Assembly: GCF_004151235.1 (NCBI RefSeq)
Contig: NZ_JUIV01000005.1
Location: 124,001 to 188,000 of the forward strand
DNA length: 64,000 nt
DNA from: Flavobacterium anhuiense
GTDB lineage: Bacteria > Bacteroidota > Bacteroidia > Flavobacteriales > Flavobacteriaceae
Direction of reading: 5' to 3'
Shown: positions 1 through 8,990 of the stretch, one piece after another
How the letters are laid out: each line of letters begins with the position of its first letter
Position numbering within the stretch: position 1 is the stretch's first letter
The notes under the pieces: model-generated
Databases searched by the model: none
What the model saw: the letters and a program-made list of their open reading frames with translations, nothing else
What the model was told of the DNA's origin: nothing
Translations under genes and position numbers: made by a program

Positions 1-1442
1 GCAGCCAATTGATCTTCATATCCAAATTTGAAATAATCTAAACGTAAACCTCCATTTATCAACCATTTTCCTGCTGTAAAATCAAGACTTGAATAGGTAA
101 AAAGATTGGTTTGGTTGACATTTCCTAAACTCAAATAATCTAAAACTGTTTTTCTATTTAAAGTATGAGACAATTCTACATCTTTATTATTATCATTTCG
201 AAGTCCAGCGCCTAGTTTAAAACGCCATTTTTCATTCAGTTTTTGATCGTATTCAGACTGAAAACCTACAATAGTTCTGTTTTCTTTCTGTTTGATTTGA
301 TCGCCGTTTACAGGATCATTCAAGAAAAATGTAAAATTAGAATACAGTTCAAAATCGTATTTACTTAAATATGCGCTGCTTTTGATATGTGTATTGTCAT
401 CAATTTTGGCATCGTATTGCAGATTGAAATTGGTTCTGTTTGTATTTCCTCCTTCATTCGGATCGATTGCTCCAAAATGCGAAATCGTTCCGTCGTTTAC
501 CGCACGGTCAGGAATTTGTCCGCTGGCGTCCCATTGACTTTTAAAATGCGAAACCGAAATCGCCAAACGGTCTCCATTTTCCATTTTAGCGTTGTATTTT
601 CCAAACAAATTAATTCGGTTAAAATTCTGAGGAGCATCAAAATAACCGTCAGTCATCATATATTCTCCAGCAAAATAAGCCGATTGGTTTTCTTTATTCA
701 ATAAATTAAACATCGCAACGGTACGAAAAGTATCAAATTGCCCGCCTTCAAAAGAGATAGAACTGTTCTGCAATGCATTTTTGGTATTAAAACCAACATA
801 TCCGGCAGTTGTAAAATCGCCTTTATCTACAAAATAAGCACCTTTATCAAAATCAATATTATCTACGGTTTCAGGAATCACAAAATGCAGATCAGAATAT
901 CCTTGTCCGTGCGCGTGCGAAACCATGTTTACAGGCATTCCGTCTACGGTGATATTAATATCGGTTCCGTGATCGCAGTCAAAACCTCTTAAAAAGATTT
1001 GCTCTGCTTTTCCTCCGCCCGCATGCTGACCGATAAAAAGTCCTGGAACTTTTCGCAGTAAATCCTGAGAATTTGAAATAGGCTGAATTTCAAAATCGAT
1101 TTTAGAAATCGTATTTAGGTATTTTAAATTATTGCTGATTTTAACTTCTTCCAACAAAAATGGCTTTTCTTCCAATTGAATGGAGAGAAAATCCAAAGAG
1201 GCAAGTTTAATTTTTTGAGTTGAAAACCCTTTTTTGGTAATAACCAGACTATCATTTATCTGCGTTCCTTCTAAGGTAAATTTTCCATTTGCATCGGTAT
1301 GGGCGTGTGTTTTTGAATTTAGATTTCGAATTAAAACTTCTGAAGATGCTTTTCCATCAGAATCATTTACGATACCATTTAGAGATTGTGCATTAATAGA
1401 AAAAGAGAGAATAAAAAAGAGAAGTGCTGATAAAGATTTCAT
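1..1442 (-). CDS. TonB-dependent receptor, N-terminal part (3' end outside window)
   Basis: The reverse strand reads openly from an ATG at 1442 to the left window edge, about 480 residues without a stop, so the barrel C-terminus is missing. The N-terminus (MKSLSALLFFILSFSINAQ) is a signal peptide ending near Ala18. Residues about 20-105 resemble the carboxypeptidase-regulatory-like beta-sandwich common in Bacteroidota receptors. A plug domain follows with the typical IFLRGFDCDHGTDINITVDG segment, then AHGQGYSDLHF and alternating barrel strands. This family imports chelated metals, vitamins or oligomers across the outer membrane using TonB energy. The substrate cannot be read from the sequence. 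No partner gene lies directly upstream; the neighbour at 1509-2132 is also on the minus strand, 66 bases away. Confidence 0.88.
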   Translation of the reverse strand, partial: MKSLSALLFFILSFSINAQSLNGIVNDSDGKASSEVLIRNLNSKTHAHTDANGKFTLEGTQINDSLVITKKGFSTQKIKLASLDFLSIQLEEKPFLLEEVKISNNLKYLNTISKIDFEIQPISNSQDLLRKVPGLFIGQHAGGGKAEQIFLRGFDCDHGTDINITVDGMPVNMVSHAHGQGYSDLHFVIPETVDNIDFDKGAYFVDKGDFTTAGYVGFNTKNALQNSSISFEGGQFDTFRTVAMFNLLNKENQSAYFAGEYMMTDGYFDAPQNFNRINLFGKYNAKMENGDRLAISVSHFKSQWDASGQIPDRAVNDGTISHFGAIDPNEGGNTNRTNFNLQYDAKIDDNTHIKSSAYLSKYDFELYSNFTFFLNDPVNGDQIKQKENRTIVGFQSEYDQKLNEKWRFKLGAGLRNDNNKDVELSHTLNRKTVLDYLSLGNVNQTNLFTYSSLDFTAGKWLINGGLRLDYFKFGYEDQLA

Positions 1443-1508
1443 TGCTATTTTGGTAACTTATTGGAATAATTTGAGCGCAAAAATAGCATAGAAAAGCATT
1501 TTTCAGGT

Positions 1509-2132
1509 TTATTCCAGAGAATCTGAGATATTGTTGCTCTTAGGATCGTAGAGCATGGCAGTACACAAACAATTCTTTCTTTCTTTGCTTAATAGTATCG
1601 GACAATTGATACAGCTTTTGCAATTTTCCCAAAAAAGTTCATCGTTTGGTAATTCAGAATAAGTTACGGGTTCAAAACCGAGTTCGTGATTCATTTTCAT
1701 AACGGCAAGACCTGTCGTCAAGCTAAATATTTGTGCTTTTGGATATTTTTTACGGCTAAGTTCAAAGATTTTTCTTTTGATTTTTTTGGATAAACCTGTA
1801 TGTCTAAACTCAGGTGAGACAATTAATCCAGAATTAGAAACATATTTACCGTTTTCCCATAAAGATATAAAAGCAAAACCTGCCCATTTTCCGTCTGGTG
1901 CAAATGCGATAATGGCTTCACCTTCTTTCATCTTTTTCTCAAGCAGTTCTGGCGGTCGGCCTGAAATGCCTGTTCCTCGAGCTTTCGCAGATGATAATGT
2001 CTCTTCACAGATCTCATTTATATAGAAAATATGTTTAGCCGTTGCTTCTTCAATAACGAAATCATAAGATTCGCAAACTTTTTCATTTAAAGAAAAAACA
2101 GCCGTATCTGTTCTGTCTTGAATGGTTTTCAT
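1509..2132 (-). CDS. GNAT family N-acetyltransferase with cysteine-rich tail
   Basis: This 207-residue protein has a GNAT fold: the acetyl-CoA-binding motif A is visible as VSPEFRHTGLSKKIKRKIFE (middle third), preceded by the strand containing WAGFAFISLW. The last about 40 residues carry a cluster of cysteines in a C-x2-C-x2-C pattern followed by CLC. That could bind a metal or be redox-active and is not part of the core GNAT fold. The acetyl acceptor is unknown. The gene is nine bases downstream of a small ORF on the same strand. Family assignment is fairly sure; function is not. Confidence 0.8.
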   Translation of the reverse strand: MKTIQDRTDTAVFSLNEKVCESYDFVIEEATAKHIFYINEICEETLSSAKARGTGISGRPPELLEKKMKEGEAIIAFAPDGKWAGFAFISLWENGKYVSNSGLIVSPEFRHTGLSKKIKRKIFELSRKKYPKAQIFSLTTGLAVMKMNHELGFEPVTYSELPNDELFWENCKSCINCPILLSKERKNCLCTAMLYDPKSNNISDSLE

Positions 2133-2141
2133 ACTATAGCA

Positions 2142-2288
2142 CTAAACTATTTTAGCGATTAGCATAACCGTAATAAAAAGAACAACCGTAAATACCATTA
2201 AGTTGACGAATCGATCTTTGTTTCGTCTAGATTTATTTGAAAAATACGTTTTTGTGATTTCTTTATTTCTTTTGTTACTTGTTTTCAT
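2142..2288 (-). CDS. small single-pass membrane protein (hypothetical)
   Basis: A 48-residue reading frame begins MKTSNKRNKE and ends with a hydrophobic helix (FVNLMVFTVVLFITVMLIAK) after a strongly basic half. This is the pattern of a small inner-membrane protein with a cytoplasmic basic tail. The same frame is open upstream to an ATG at 2357, but the residues added there look unlike a real N-terminus, so the internal ATG is preferred. It ends nine bases before the acetyltransferase gene, so the two may be co-transcribed. I do not recognise a family, and a chance ORF is possible. Confidence 0.4.
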   Translation of the reverse strand: MKTSNKRNKEITKTYFSNKSRRNKDRFVNLMVFTVVLFITVMLIAKIV

Positions 2289-2478
2289 ATTCTTTACATG
2301 TTTTACAATTAAGGGCTTGTTTAATAATCCCCAACATAAAAACAAAAGGCGTGCCACAGCAACTCATTATATAATAAACCATTCATTATAAAACAAATAA
2401 TAAAAAATCAGTTTGAGTTAATTTAGAAATGGCTATCAAAATGATACGATGATTTTCAAAATGAAAGGGATTTAAATA

Positions 2479-2513
2479 AAAAAGCCCTAAATCGAAATTT
2501 AGAGCTTTCTTTA
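2479..2513 (-). terminator. Rho-independent terminator after DoxX gene
   Basis: An inverted repeat (AAAGCCCTAAAT / ATTTAGAGCTTT with a short CGAA loop) flanked by A and T runs lies just downstream of the minus-strand gene ending at 2535. The T-rich side is present for both strands, so it could stop transcription in both directions. Confidence 0.65.
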
Positions 2514-2534
2514 ATTTATATAATTGCCTGCAGA

Positions 2535-2921
2535 TTAATCCCATTGACTATTTTTAGAAACGGCAAATTTACCTGCTCCAGTAAAGAACAATGCAAGAGC
2601 GCCTAAAAAATACAGCATTAATAATTCTAAAGCATATCCACCATGCTCACTAATTGAGAAAATTTCCTGACTATGCATTGTTGCAACTGCCACCACACAA
2701 GTTATTGCCAAAAGAACTGCTGCAATTCTAGTTCTGAATCCTAATAAAATGGCAATTGGCGCCAAAACTTCTCCGATGTAAACCGCATATCCAAATGTAC
2801 CCAAGCTTTCTACAAGGAACGAAACTCCGTGAATAAGTTTAGAAACACCGTGAAAAAGCATTAATCCGCCAGTACTGATACGCAACAGTAATAATCCAAG
2901 GTCTGTGTTTTTTGAAATCAT
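2535..2921 (-). CDS. DoxX family membrane protein
   Basis: This 128-residue protein has four predicted hydrophobic helices and the DoxX-type start (LGLLLLRISTGGLMLFHGVSKL), followed by GYAVYIGEVLAPIAILLGF. DoxX-like proteins are small inner-membrane proteins of varied or unknown role; some are linked to quinone or thiosulfate metabolism or to oxidative stress complexes. The length is normal for the family. A hairpin terminator follows at 2479-2513. A second, different DoxX-like gene lies at 7118-7552. Confidence 0.85.
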   Translation of the reverse strand: MISKNTDLGLLLLRISTGGLMLFHGVSKLIHGVSFLVESLGTFGYAVYIGEVLAPIAILLGFRTRIAAVLLAITCVVAVATMHSQEIFSISEHGGYALELLMLYFLGALALFFTGAGKFAVSKNSQWD

Positions 2922-3065
2922 AAATAATTTTGTTTTAGGTTAAAAATTTATACTCAATTGGGTTTGTAAGCCGACTAAAATACAAAAATTTCTTATTTAA
3001 AAACACTATTATTTAAAACAGTTCCAAATAACTATTCCAAGCTATCACAAAGCCGATTTTAAGCA

Positions 3066-4079
3066 TTAAAACTTAATCGCAATCTTTCCAATTGTCTTTC
3101 CAGATTCCAAAAGTTCATGTGCTTTTTTAAGATTTTCGGCTGTAAGTCCGTTTAAAGTTGTGTTTAAAGTTGTTTTCAGAATGCCGTCGTCCAACAAATC
3201 TGCTACGATATTTAAGATATTATGCTGTTCAATCATATCTTCTGTTTGATACATCGAACGTGTGTACATTAATTCCCAAGAAAAAGAAACACTTTTGCCT
3301 TTCAGTTTATTCAAAACTACAGGCTCAGCACTTCCAGTAATCGAAGCGATATGTCCCTGCGGTTTAATCAATTCAACCATCGTATCCCAATAAGCATTGG
3401 TGTCTACGAAATCTAGAATAAAATCAACATGTTCAAAACCTGCTTCACGAACAGAAGAAACCAAATCTTTATGATCTACCACAAAATCAGCTCCTTGCTG
3501 TTTGCACCATTCAATAGTTTCAGGACGAGAAGCTGTTGCAATAACAGTTAAACCTGCAATTTTCTTAGCCAATTGAATCGCAATCGAACCAACACCGCCT
3601 GCTCCTCCAATAATTAAAATCGATTTTCCTTTGTCTTTGTCAGCACTAATTCTAATTCTGTCAAATAAAATTTCCCAAGCGGTTAAAGCTGTTAACGGAA
3701 TCACAGCCGATTCTTCAATAGATAATGATTTTGGTTTTCTGCCGACAATTCTTTCATCAATAATCTGATATTCGGCATTGCTTCCTTGTTTGGTAATATC
3801 TCCTGCATAATATACAGGATCTCCAACTTCAAACAATGTAACGCTCTCTCCTACAGCCTGAACAATTCCGACAGCATCCCAACCAATGATTTTTGGGGTA
3901 TCCAAAACGGTTTCTTTTGCTGAACTCTGGCGAACTTTAAAATCGACTGGATTGACCGAAATCGCATCAATTTTAACTAATAAATCGTGTGGCCCAGGAA
4001 TTGGTTTTACAGCTTCAAATTCGATAAAACTTTCTGGATTTTCTATGGGTAATGAGGTTTTAAATCCTATTGCTTTCAT
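3066..4079 (-). CDS. Zinc-type alcohol dehydrogenase-like / quinone oxidoreductase (MDR superfamily)
   Basis: This 337-residue medium-chain dehydrogenase/reductase has a GroES-like N-terminal half (SVNPVDFKVR) and a Rossmann domain with the nucleotide-binding loop GGAGGVGSIAIQLAKK at about residues 158-173. The cysteine/histidine ligands of zinc-containing alcohol dehydrogenases are not seen, which fits the zinc-independent NADPH quinone/enone reductase branch. The soluble enzyme probably reduces an electrophilic carbonyl or quinone. It is transcribed alone, diverging from the acetyltransferase at 4323. A TATATTTG element at 4111-4118 (minus strand) sits at promoter distance. The exact substrate is unknown. 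Confidence 0.88.
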   Translation of the reverse strand: MKAIGFKTSLPIENPESFIEFEAVKPIPGPHDLLVKIDAISVNPVDFKVRQSSAKETVLDTPKIIGWDAVGIVQAVGESVTLFEVGDPVYYAGDITKQGSNAEYQIIDERIVGRKPKSLSIEESAVIPLTALTAWEILFDRIRISADKDKGKSILIIGGAGGVGSIAIQLAKKIAGLTVIATASRPETIEWCKQQGADFVVDHKDLVSSVREAGFEHVDFILDFVDTNAYWDTMVELIKPQGHIASITGSAEPVVLNKLKGKSVSFSWELMYTRSMYQTEDMIEQHNILNIVADLLDDGILKTTLNTTLNGLTAENLKKAHELLESGKTIGKIAIKF

Positions 4080-4110
4080 TTTTTTTAATGTTTAAATTAA
4101 AACTATACTA

Positions 4111-4118
4111 CAAATATA
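4111..4118 (-). promoter_or_regulatory. probable -7 promoter element for the dehydrogenase gene
   Basis: The minus strand reads TATATTTG here, matching the Bacteroidota -7 consensus TAnnTTTG, 32 bases before the start codon at 4079. A clear TTTG -33 box at the right spacing is not evident, so confidence is limited. Confidence 0.35.
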
Positions 4119-4191
4119 AGGCGAGTTGAAATCTCTTAATTGGTATATTTTGAGTGTATATTTGTATATATTAAGCACAATGTGTTTTTTG

Positions 4192-4285
4192 TTTCACGCA
4201 GATGTTACAGATTATAGCTGATTCTGCAGATTTTTTATTTAAAATTTGCTAAGATCTGCTCAAATCCTTTAAAATCTGCGTGAAA
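4192..4285. repeat. interspersed inverted repeat, CGCAGAT family (copy 1)
   Basis: Terminal arms TTTCACGCAGAT (4192-4203) and ATCTGCGTGAAA (4274-4285) are exact reverse complements around a degenerate core with more GATCTGC-like words. Similar elements occur at 14369-14422, 41982-42077 and 62065-62159. It lies between divergently transcribed genes. Confidence 0.75.
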
Positions 4286-4322
4286 TAATTTTAAAGACTA
4301 AATTTGCTAAAAACAATTCACT

Positions 4323-4883
4323 ATGAATATCAGAAAAGCCGAAAAATCAGACTCAAAATATATTGCACCTATATTATTATTAGCAATGGAAGATATTATC
4401 TACAAGTTTATTGCTAAGAATGATTACGCTTCCGCGAAAGACTTTCTGGAATATTTCGTTGAAAGAGAAAACAACCAATATTCGTATCAAAATTGTTTTG
4501 TGGCTGAGGAAAATGGCGAAATCATAGGCGCAGTCAATATTTACAATGGTTCTGATATAGAAGCTTTACGAAATCCGATTGTGGAATATGTCAGAGCACA
4601 TTATAATCCAGAATTTGATCCTGAGTTTGAAACGCGTGCTGGGGAGTTTTATATAGATTCTTTAGGCGTTAATCCAAATCATCAAGGAAAAGGAATTGGT
4701 TCTAAACTGCTTGTTTTTTTAATTAACGAATATGTACATCAAAACAAACAGACATTAGGTTTATTGGTAGAAGAAGAAAATCCGCTGGCAAAGAATCTTT
4801 ATTTAAAACTCGGATTTAAAATTGTGGGCGAAAAAACTTTGGTTGGCAAAAAACTGGAACATCTTCAAATTGGCAATGAATAG
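4323..4883 (+). CDS. GNAT family N-acetyltransferase
   Basis: This 186-residue protein starts MNIRKAEKSD, the usual first strand of GNAT enzymes. It carries the acetyl-CoA pyrophosphate-binding motif QGKGIGSKLL near residues 119-129 and the C-terminal NPLAKNLYLKLGFKIVGE segment that closes the fold. It probably acetylates a small amine or a protein amino group in the cytoplasm. The gene precedes an AraC regulator by 52 bases in the same direction. Substrate unknown. Confidence 0.88.
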   Translation: MNIRKAEKSDSKYIAPILLLAMEDIIYKFIAKNDYASAKDFLEYFVERENNQYSYQNCFVAEENGEIIGAVNIYNGSDIEALRNPIVEYVRAHYNPEFDPEFETRAGEFYIDSLGVNPNHQGKGIGSKLLVFLINEYVHQNKQTLGLLVEEENPLAKNLYLKLGFKIVGEKTLVGKKLEHLQIGNE

Positions 4884-4935
4884 TGCTGCTTTCGCTAAAG
4901 AAAATCATTAAATTTAAAATCCAAAACAAACCGCG

Positions 4936-5808
4936 ATGAACCTTAATAATGTATTTGAATCGAATTATAAAAAACTGGGATTTCTAATTCTGAATCAGGA
5001 AACTGTAGAAGAAATAAACAGCGACGAATACAAAGCGTATATTAAAGTATTATATCTTCCGGAAGAGTACCAGGTTACTATTGATTTTAAACAATATCAA
5101 ACCAAAAGTCCTTCTCTGTTTTTCATCAACAGCAATCAATATCTGCAGATTAATAAGGAAGGAAAAAAACAGGGTTATTTTATGTATTACAATCGTGATT
5201 TCTATTGTGTACAGATTCACGATGCCGAAGTAGCTTGCGACGGATTGCTATTCAATAATATATTTGAAATGCCAATGACCACTTTACCCGATAAAGAGGT
5301 TTTGTTTATTGAAGGCATTTTCAATCAGATTCAGGAAGAGTTTGTTTCGCCCGATTCGTCTCAGGAAGAAATGATTCGAACGTATTTGAAACAGCTTATC
5401 ATTAAAGCGACGCGAATCTGGAAAATTCAGCAATTAGGTGTTTTAAACGAAGAACCTTCAAAAGAAATGGATTTCTTTAGAGATTTCAGCCGATTGGTCG
5501 AAATTCATTTCAGAACTAAACATACTGTTGCCGATTATGCCGATATTTTGGGCGTTGCTCCTAAAACACTTTCTAATAAATTCAATCGTTTAGAACTGAC
5601 ACAGCCAAACGATATTATAAAAGACCGCATTATTCTGGAGGCAAAAAGGCTTTTGGGTTATTCTTCTTTAAGCGTAAAAGAGATTGCATACCAGCTCGGA
5701 TATGAAGATCCAGCCTATTTTAACCGACTTTTTACCAATAAAGTTGGTGATACTCCATCTAATTTCAAGAAAAAATACCTTCAAGGGAAAAATGTACAAT
5801 TAGAATAG
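4936..5808 (+). CDS. AraC family transcriptional regulator
   Basis: In this 290-residue protein the first about 160 residues resemble a cupin-like sensor with no clear ligand motif. The last about 100 residues hold two helix-turn-helix motifs typical of AraC/XylS: VADYADILGVAPKTLSNKFN and SVKEIAYQLGYEDPAYFNRL, followed by TPSNFKKKY. Bacteroidota proteins of this build usually control a neighbouring oxidoreductase or hydrolase gene. The immediate downstream gene encodes a secreted alpha/beta hydrolase with its own promoter, a natural candidate target, though this is inference from position only. Confidence 0.9.
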   Translation: MNLNNVFESNYKKLGFLILNQETVEEINSDEYKAYIKVLYLPEEYQVTIDFKQYQTKSPSLFFINSNQYLQINKEGKKQGYFMYYNRDFYCVQIHDAEVACDGLLFNNIFEMPMTTLPDKEVLFIEGIFNQIQEEFVSPDSSQEEMIRTYLKQLIIKATRIWKIQQLGVLNEEPSKEMDFFRDFSRLVEIHFRTKHTVADYADILGVAPKTLSNKFNRLELTQPNDIIKDRIILEAKRLLGYSSLSVKEIAYQLGYEDPAYFNRLFTNKVGDTPSNFKKKYLQGKNVQLE

Positions 5809-5842
5809 ACTTTTATCCATTTTCAGAGCTTTATTACCGCCA

Positions 5843-5850
5843 TATCTTTG
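5843..5850 (+). promoter_or_regulatory. promoter -7 box TATCTTTG ahead of the alpha/beta hydrolase
   Basis: TATCTTTG matches the Bacteroidota TAnnTTTG consensus exactly. A T-rich segment (TTTTC, about 20 bases upstream) could act as the -33 box. The start codon is at 5887, giving a leader of roughly 30 bases. Confidence 0.5.
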
Positions 5851-5886
5851 TCCTATCAAATTATAAATGATTAAAACATAAAAGAT

Positions 5887-6936
5887 ATGAAAACTATTAA
5901 AGTATTACAACAGAGTTTATTTATTGCAACATTATTAATCGTAAATACAGTTGCTTCAGCACAAGAAAGACCTTATAAAGGGCAAAATGACCCAGAAATC
6001 TTTACAGAGGTTCGCAGCTTTTTAAATGCATTAAATTCAGGTGACGGAAAACCATTAGAACAATTATCTGTAACGGATGCAAGAAACGTTTTAGTAGGCG
6101 CTCAAAAATCGGTTCAAGTAGATTATTCTGGTATCGAAGAAACTGAAAAAGTAATTTCTCAAAACGGATTAAAAGTAAAAATTCATATTACTAAACCTAA
6201 AGGAGCAAAAGCAAATGCGCCAGTATTCATTTTTATTCACGGCGGCGGATGGGTTTTAGGTGATTATCCAACACACAGACGATTAGTAAGAGATTTGGTT
6301 GTAGAAAGTGGTGCCGTTGCGGTTTTCCCAGATTATACGCCATCTCCAGAAGCTAAATATCCTGTGGCAATTAACGAAATTTACGCTGCAACACAATGGG
6401 TAGCCGAAAACGGAAAAGAAATTGGTGTAGATGGTAAAAACCTTGCTGTTGTAGGAAACAGTGTAGGCGGAAATATGACTGCTGCGATTACTTTAATGGC
6501 TAAAGATAAAAAAGGCCCACATATTAAATTACAAGTTTTATTATGGCCTGTAACGGATGCTAATTTTGAAACTGAATCTTATAATTTATATGCCAACGGA
6601 CGTTTCTTGACTAAAAATATGATGAAATGGTTCTGGGACAACTACTTGCCTGATACTGCTAAAAGAACTGAAAAATACGCTTCTCCATTGCAAGCTAGTT
6701 TAGCAGAATTAAAAGACTTACCTCCTGCTCTTGTTCAAACTGCTGAAAATGATGTTTTAAGAGACGAAGGTGAAGCTTATGCCAGAAAGCTTAATGAAGC
6801 TGGAGTTCCTGTAACTTTAACTAGATACAACGGTTTGATTCACGATTACGGACTTTTAAATCCGATTGCTAATGTACCTGCTATTCAAACAGCTGTACAA
6901 CAAGCTGCAATTGTGATCAAAACGACATTGAAATAA
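5887..6936 (+). CDS. secreted alpha/beta hydrolase (HSL-type esterase)
   Basis: This 349-residue protein has an N-terminal signal peptide ending about Ala25 (NTVASA). The hormone-sensitive-lipase family oxyanion motif HGGGW starts at His118. The nucleophile elbow is GNSVGG with Ser192. The acid lies in AENDVLRDEGE (near Asp289) and the catalytic His in GLIHDYG (near residue 319). These together make an intact catalytic triad. It should hydrolyse short-chain or aryl esters in the periplasm or outside. It has its own promoter element and is followed by a strong terminator, so it is probably a single-gene unit, possibly governed by the AraC protein upstream. Confidence 0.92.
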   Translation: MKTIKVLQQSLFIATLLIVNTVASAQERPYKGQNDPEIFTEVRSFLNALNSGDGKPLEQLSVTDARNVLVGAQKSVQVDYSGIEETEKVISQNGLKVKIHITKPKGAKANAPVFIFIHGGGWVLGDYPTHRRLVRDLVVESGAVAVFPDYTPSPEAKYPVAINEIYAATQWVAENGKEIGVDGKNLAVVGNSVGGNMTAAITLMAKDKKGPHIKLQVLLWPVTDANFETESYNLYANGRFLTKNMMKWFWDNYLPDTAKRTEKYASPLQASLAELKDLPPALVQTAENDVLRDEGEAYARKLNEAGVPVTLTRYNGLIHDYGLLNPIANVPAIQTAVQQAAIVIKTTLK

Positions 6937-6959
6937 GAATTTCAAAACAAATTGAAAAT

Positions 6960-6987
6960 GGGATAGATTGACTTCTATCCCTTTTTT
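6960..6987 (+). terminator. Rho-independent terminator
   Basis: Perfect 8-bp stem GGGATAGA / TCTATCCC with a 6-base loop and six following T residues, 24 bases after the hydrolase stop codon. Confidence 0.85.
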
Positions 6988-7117
6988 ATGCATTTTATCG
7001 ATTATTTTAAACAATTTGGCGATGATTCTGTCGTTATTAAAAAAAACAGTTCGACGATTTTTGTCTTTTTGAGATAAAATTTGCAGAATGAAATTGCAAT
7101 AAAAATTAATAATCAGA

Positions 7118-7552
7118 ATGAAAAACATCACCATATTAGAAGCAGGTTTAATTTTAAGAATAGTTTTAGCCATCACAATGCTTTCAGCTGTAGCTGATCG
7201 ATTTGGAATCTGGGGAGCGCCAGGTTCAAACGGAGTCGCATGGGGAAATTGGGAAAACTTTGTAGTTTACACTAACACTTTAAATCCTTATGCAAACAAA
7301 GCAACAGCCGAAATTTTAGGCGTGGCCGCAACTTTCTTTGAGGTTGTGTTGAGTCTGCTATTATTATTTGGATTTAAAACCAGACTTGCCTCTTTAGGAA
7401 CTGCTTTTTTATTGTTCTTTTTTGGATTTGCAATGGCCGTTTCGGTTTCGGTAAAAGCACCTTTCGATTATTCGGTTTGGACAAGTTGTGCCGCTGCTCT
7501 ACTTCTTGCTAATATTGGAAAAACAGCTTTTGCTGTTGACAATAGAATATAG
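7118..7552 (+). CDS. DoxX family membrane protein
   Basis: This 144-residue protein has about four hydrophobic helices. Features include EAGLILRIVLAITMLSAVAD at the start, then an insertion rich in Gly/Trp (FGIWGAPGSNGVAWGNWENF), and TFFEVVLSLLLLFGFKTRLA, the conserved third helix of DoxX proteins. Membrane location is clear; biochemical role is not. It stands alone between a terminator and a repeat-rich spacer. Confidence 0.8.
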   Translation: MKNITILEAGLILRIVLAITMLSAVADRFGIWGAPGSNGVAWGNWENFVVYTNTLNPYANKATAEILGVAATFFEVVLSLLLLFGFKTRLASLGTAFLLFFFGFAMAVSVSVKAPFDYSVWTSCAAALLLANIGKTAFAVDNRI

Positions 7553-7690
7553 TTTTTGGTTGATGGTTTTTTGTTGATAGTTACGGCTCTCTATAGCTTT
7601 GACAAAACTATAAACTTCAAAACGGTCAAAACAAAAAACACTAAAACAAACAACCAACCAAAAACTACAAACCATCAACTATAAACATTT
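7549..7690. repeat. repeat-rich spacer with inverted and near-tandem words
   Basis: The spacer after the DoxX gene contains TAGTTTTTGGTTG (about 7550) and its complement CAACCAAAAACTA (about 7658), plus several degenerate GATGGTTT/AAACCATC words. It can fold into a long imperfect hairpin. It has no coding potential and resembles the low-complexity spacers seen at 8995-9075 and 20637-20685. Confidence 0.45.
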
Positions 7691-7759
7691 TTAAGGTATA
7701 TTTAAGTTCGTGAACAAATTTGTATTCGTAAATTAGCAAATACAAAAACACATCACTAA

Positions 7760-8596
7760 ATGACAATACTTACCTTTACGCTTATAATGATTCTGGGTGC
7801 TTTTTTAGCAGGTTTTATCGGTTCATTATCAGGCTTAGGAGGCGGTATCATTATTATTCCGCTTCTTACTATTATTCTCGGTGTCGATATCCATTATGCC
7901 ATTGGAGCCGCTTTGGTTTCCGTTATCGCCACTTCTTCAGGCTCAGCCGCAGCTTATGTAAAAGAAGGAATTACCAATATGAGAATGGGAATTTTTCTCG
8001 AAATCGCCACTACTATCGGAGCAGTTTGCGGTGCCTTGCTTTCTACAATTGCCCCTACTTCTTTTATAGCAGTTTTATTCGGTTTAACGCTGATTTTTTC
8101 TGCAATTAATTCGTTACGAAAAAAAGAAGAACACATTGTTTTAGAATCTAGTCCTTTGGCTAAAAAACTAAAATTGGACGGAACTTATCCTTCTCACGAT
8201 GGTGAAGTCATAAAATACGGAACTAAAAACGTGCTTGGCGGTTTCAGTATGATGGGCGTTGCTGGAATGATGTCTGGTCTTCTCGGAATTGGTTCTGGTG
8301 CTTTTAAAGTAATTGCAATGGATAACATTATGCGTGTTCCGTTTAAAGTTTCAACCACAACTAGTAATTTCATGATGGGTGTTACAGCGATGGCGAGTTC
8401 TGTAATTTATATTCAAAAAGGATATATCGAACCTGGAATTTGTATGCCAGTTGTAATTGGAGTTTTGTTTGGAGCTATGGCTGGAGCCAAAATCTTAGTG
8501 CGAACAAATCCGAAGAAATTGAGAATATTTTTTGCCTGCCTGATTTTTGTTTTGGCAATAAACATGATTTATAACGGACTAAATGGAAAAATCTAA
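7760..8596 (+). CDS. TauE/SafE family sulfite/anion exporter
   Basis: This 278-residue integral membrane protein of the TauE/SafE (DUF81) family has eight or so hydrophobic segments. The first half carries GFIGSLSGLGGGIIIIPLL and the second half the repeat-related GMMSGLLGIGSGAFKVIAM, the internal duplication typical of the family. Members move sulfite, sulfoacetate or related anions. The gene overlaps the next one by 14 bases, implying translational coupling with the DUF1634 protein. Confidence 0.9.
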   Translation: MTILTFTLIMILGAFLAGFIGSLSGLGGGIIIIPLLTIILGVDIHYAIGAALVSVIATSSGSAAAYVKEGITNMRMGIFLEIATTIGAVCGALLSTIAPTSFIAVLFGLTLIFSAINSLRKKEEHIVLESSPLAKKLKLDGTYPSHDGEVIKYGTKNVLGGFSMMGVAGMMSGLLGIGSGAFKVIAMDNIMRVPFKVSTTTSNFMMGVTAMASSVIYIQKGYIEPGICMPVVIGVLFGAMAGAKILVRTNPKKLRIFFACLIFVLAINMIYNGLNGKI

Positions 8597-8990
8597 TATG
8601 GTACAGGAAGAAAAATTTGGAGAAAAAGATTTTCAAACAATCATAGGAAACTTGCTTCGTTACGGAGTTTGGATTTCACTGTCAGTAGCTTTTATTGGCG
8701 GAATTGTATATTTGATTCACAACGGAAGTCAGATTGAAGACTATTCTGTTTTTAAAGAAAATGATAGAAATATATTTGAAGTGATTACGGCTGTTTACAA
8801 TGGTGCAATTCAAGGAAATGGTGAATCCTTAATATTTACTGGTATTATTTTGCTTTTCCTTACGCCTGTTTTACGTGTTTTGCTTTCGCTATTTTCGTTT
8901 TTATTAGAAAAAGATTATTTATATGTCGGCATTACATTAATTGTTATTGCGATTATTATTATCAGTATTTCATTTGGTTTCTCACACTAG
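8583..8990 (+). CDS. DUF1634 membrane protein, partner of TauE/SafE permease
   Basis: This 135-residue protein has three hydrophobic segments and matches the DUF1634 pattern (LLRYGVWISLSVAFIGGIVY near the start, LTPVLRVLLSLFSF in the middle). DUF1634 genes are commonly found next to TauE/SafE permeases in bacteria, and here the two overlap by 14 bases. A small accessory subunit of the permease is the likely role, by context only. Confidence 0.82.
   Translation: MEKSNMVQEEKFGEKDFQTIIGNLLRYGVWISLSVAFIGGIVYLIHNGSQIEDYSVFKENDRNIFEVITAVYNGAIQGNGESLIFTGIILLFLTPVLRVLLSLFSFLLEKDYLYVGITLIVIAIIIISISFGFSH

Noticed and set aside
387..1491. Three plus-strand frames opposite the first TonB-dependent receptor
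   Set aside because: They are shadows of the receptor gene, which reads openly on the minus strand through the window edge.
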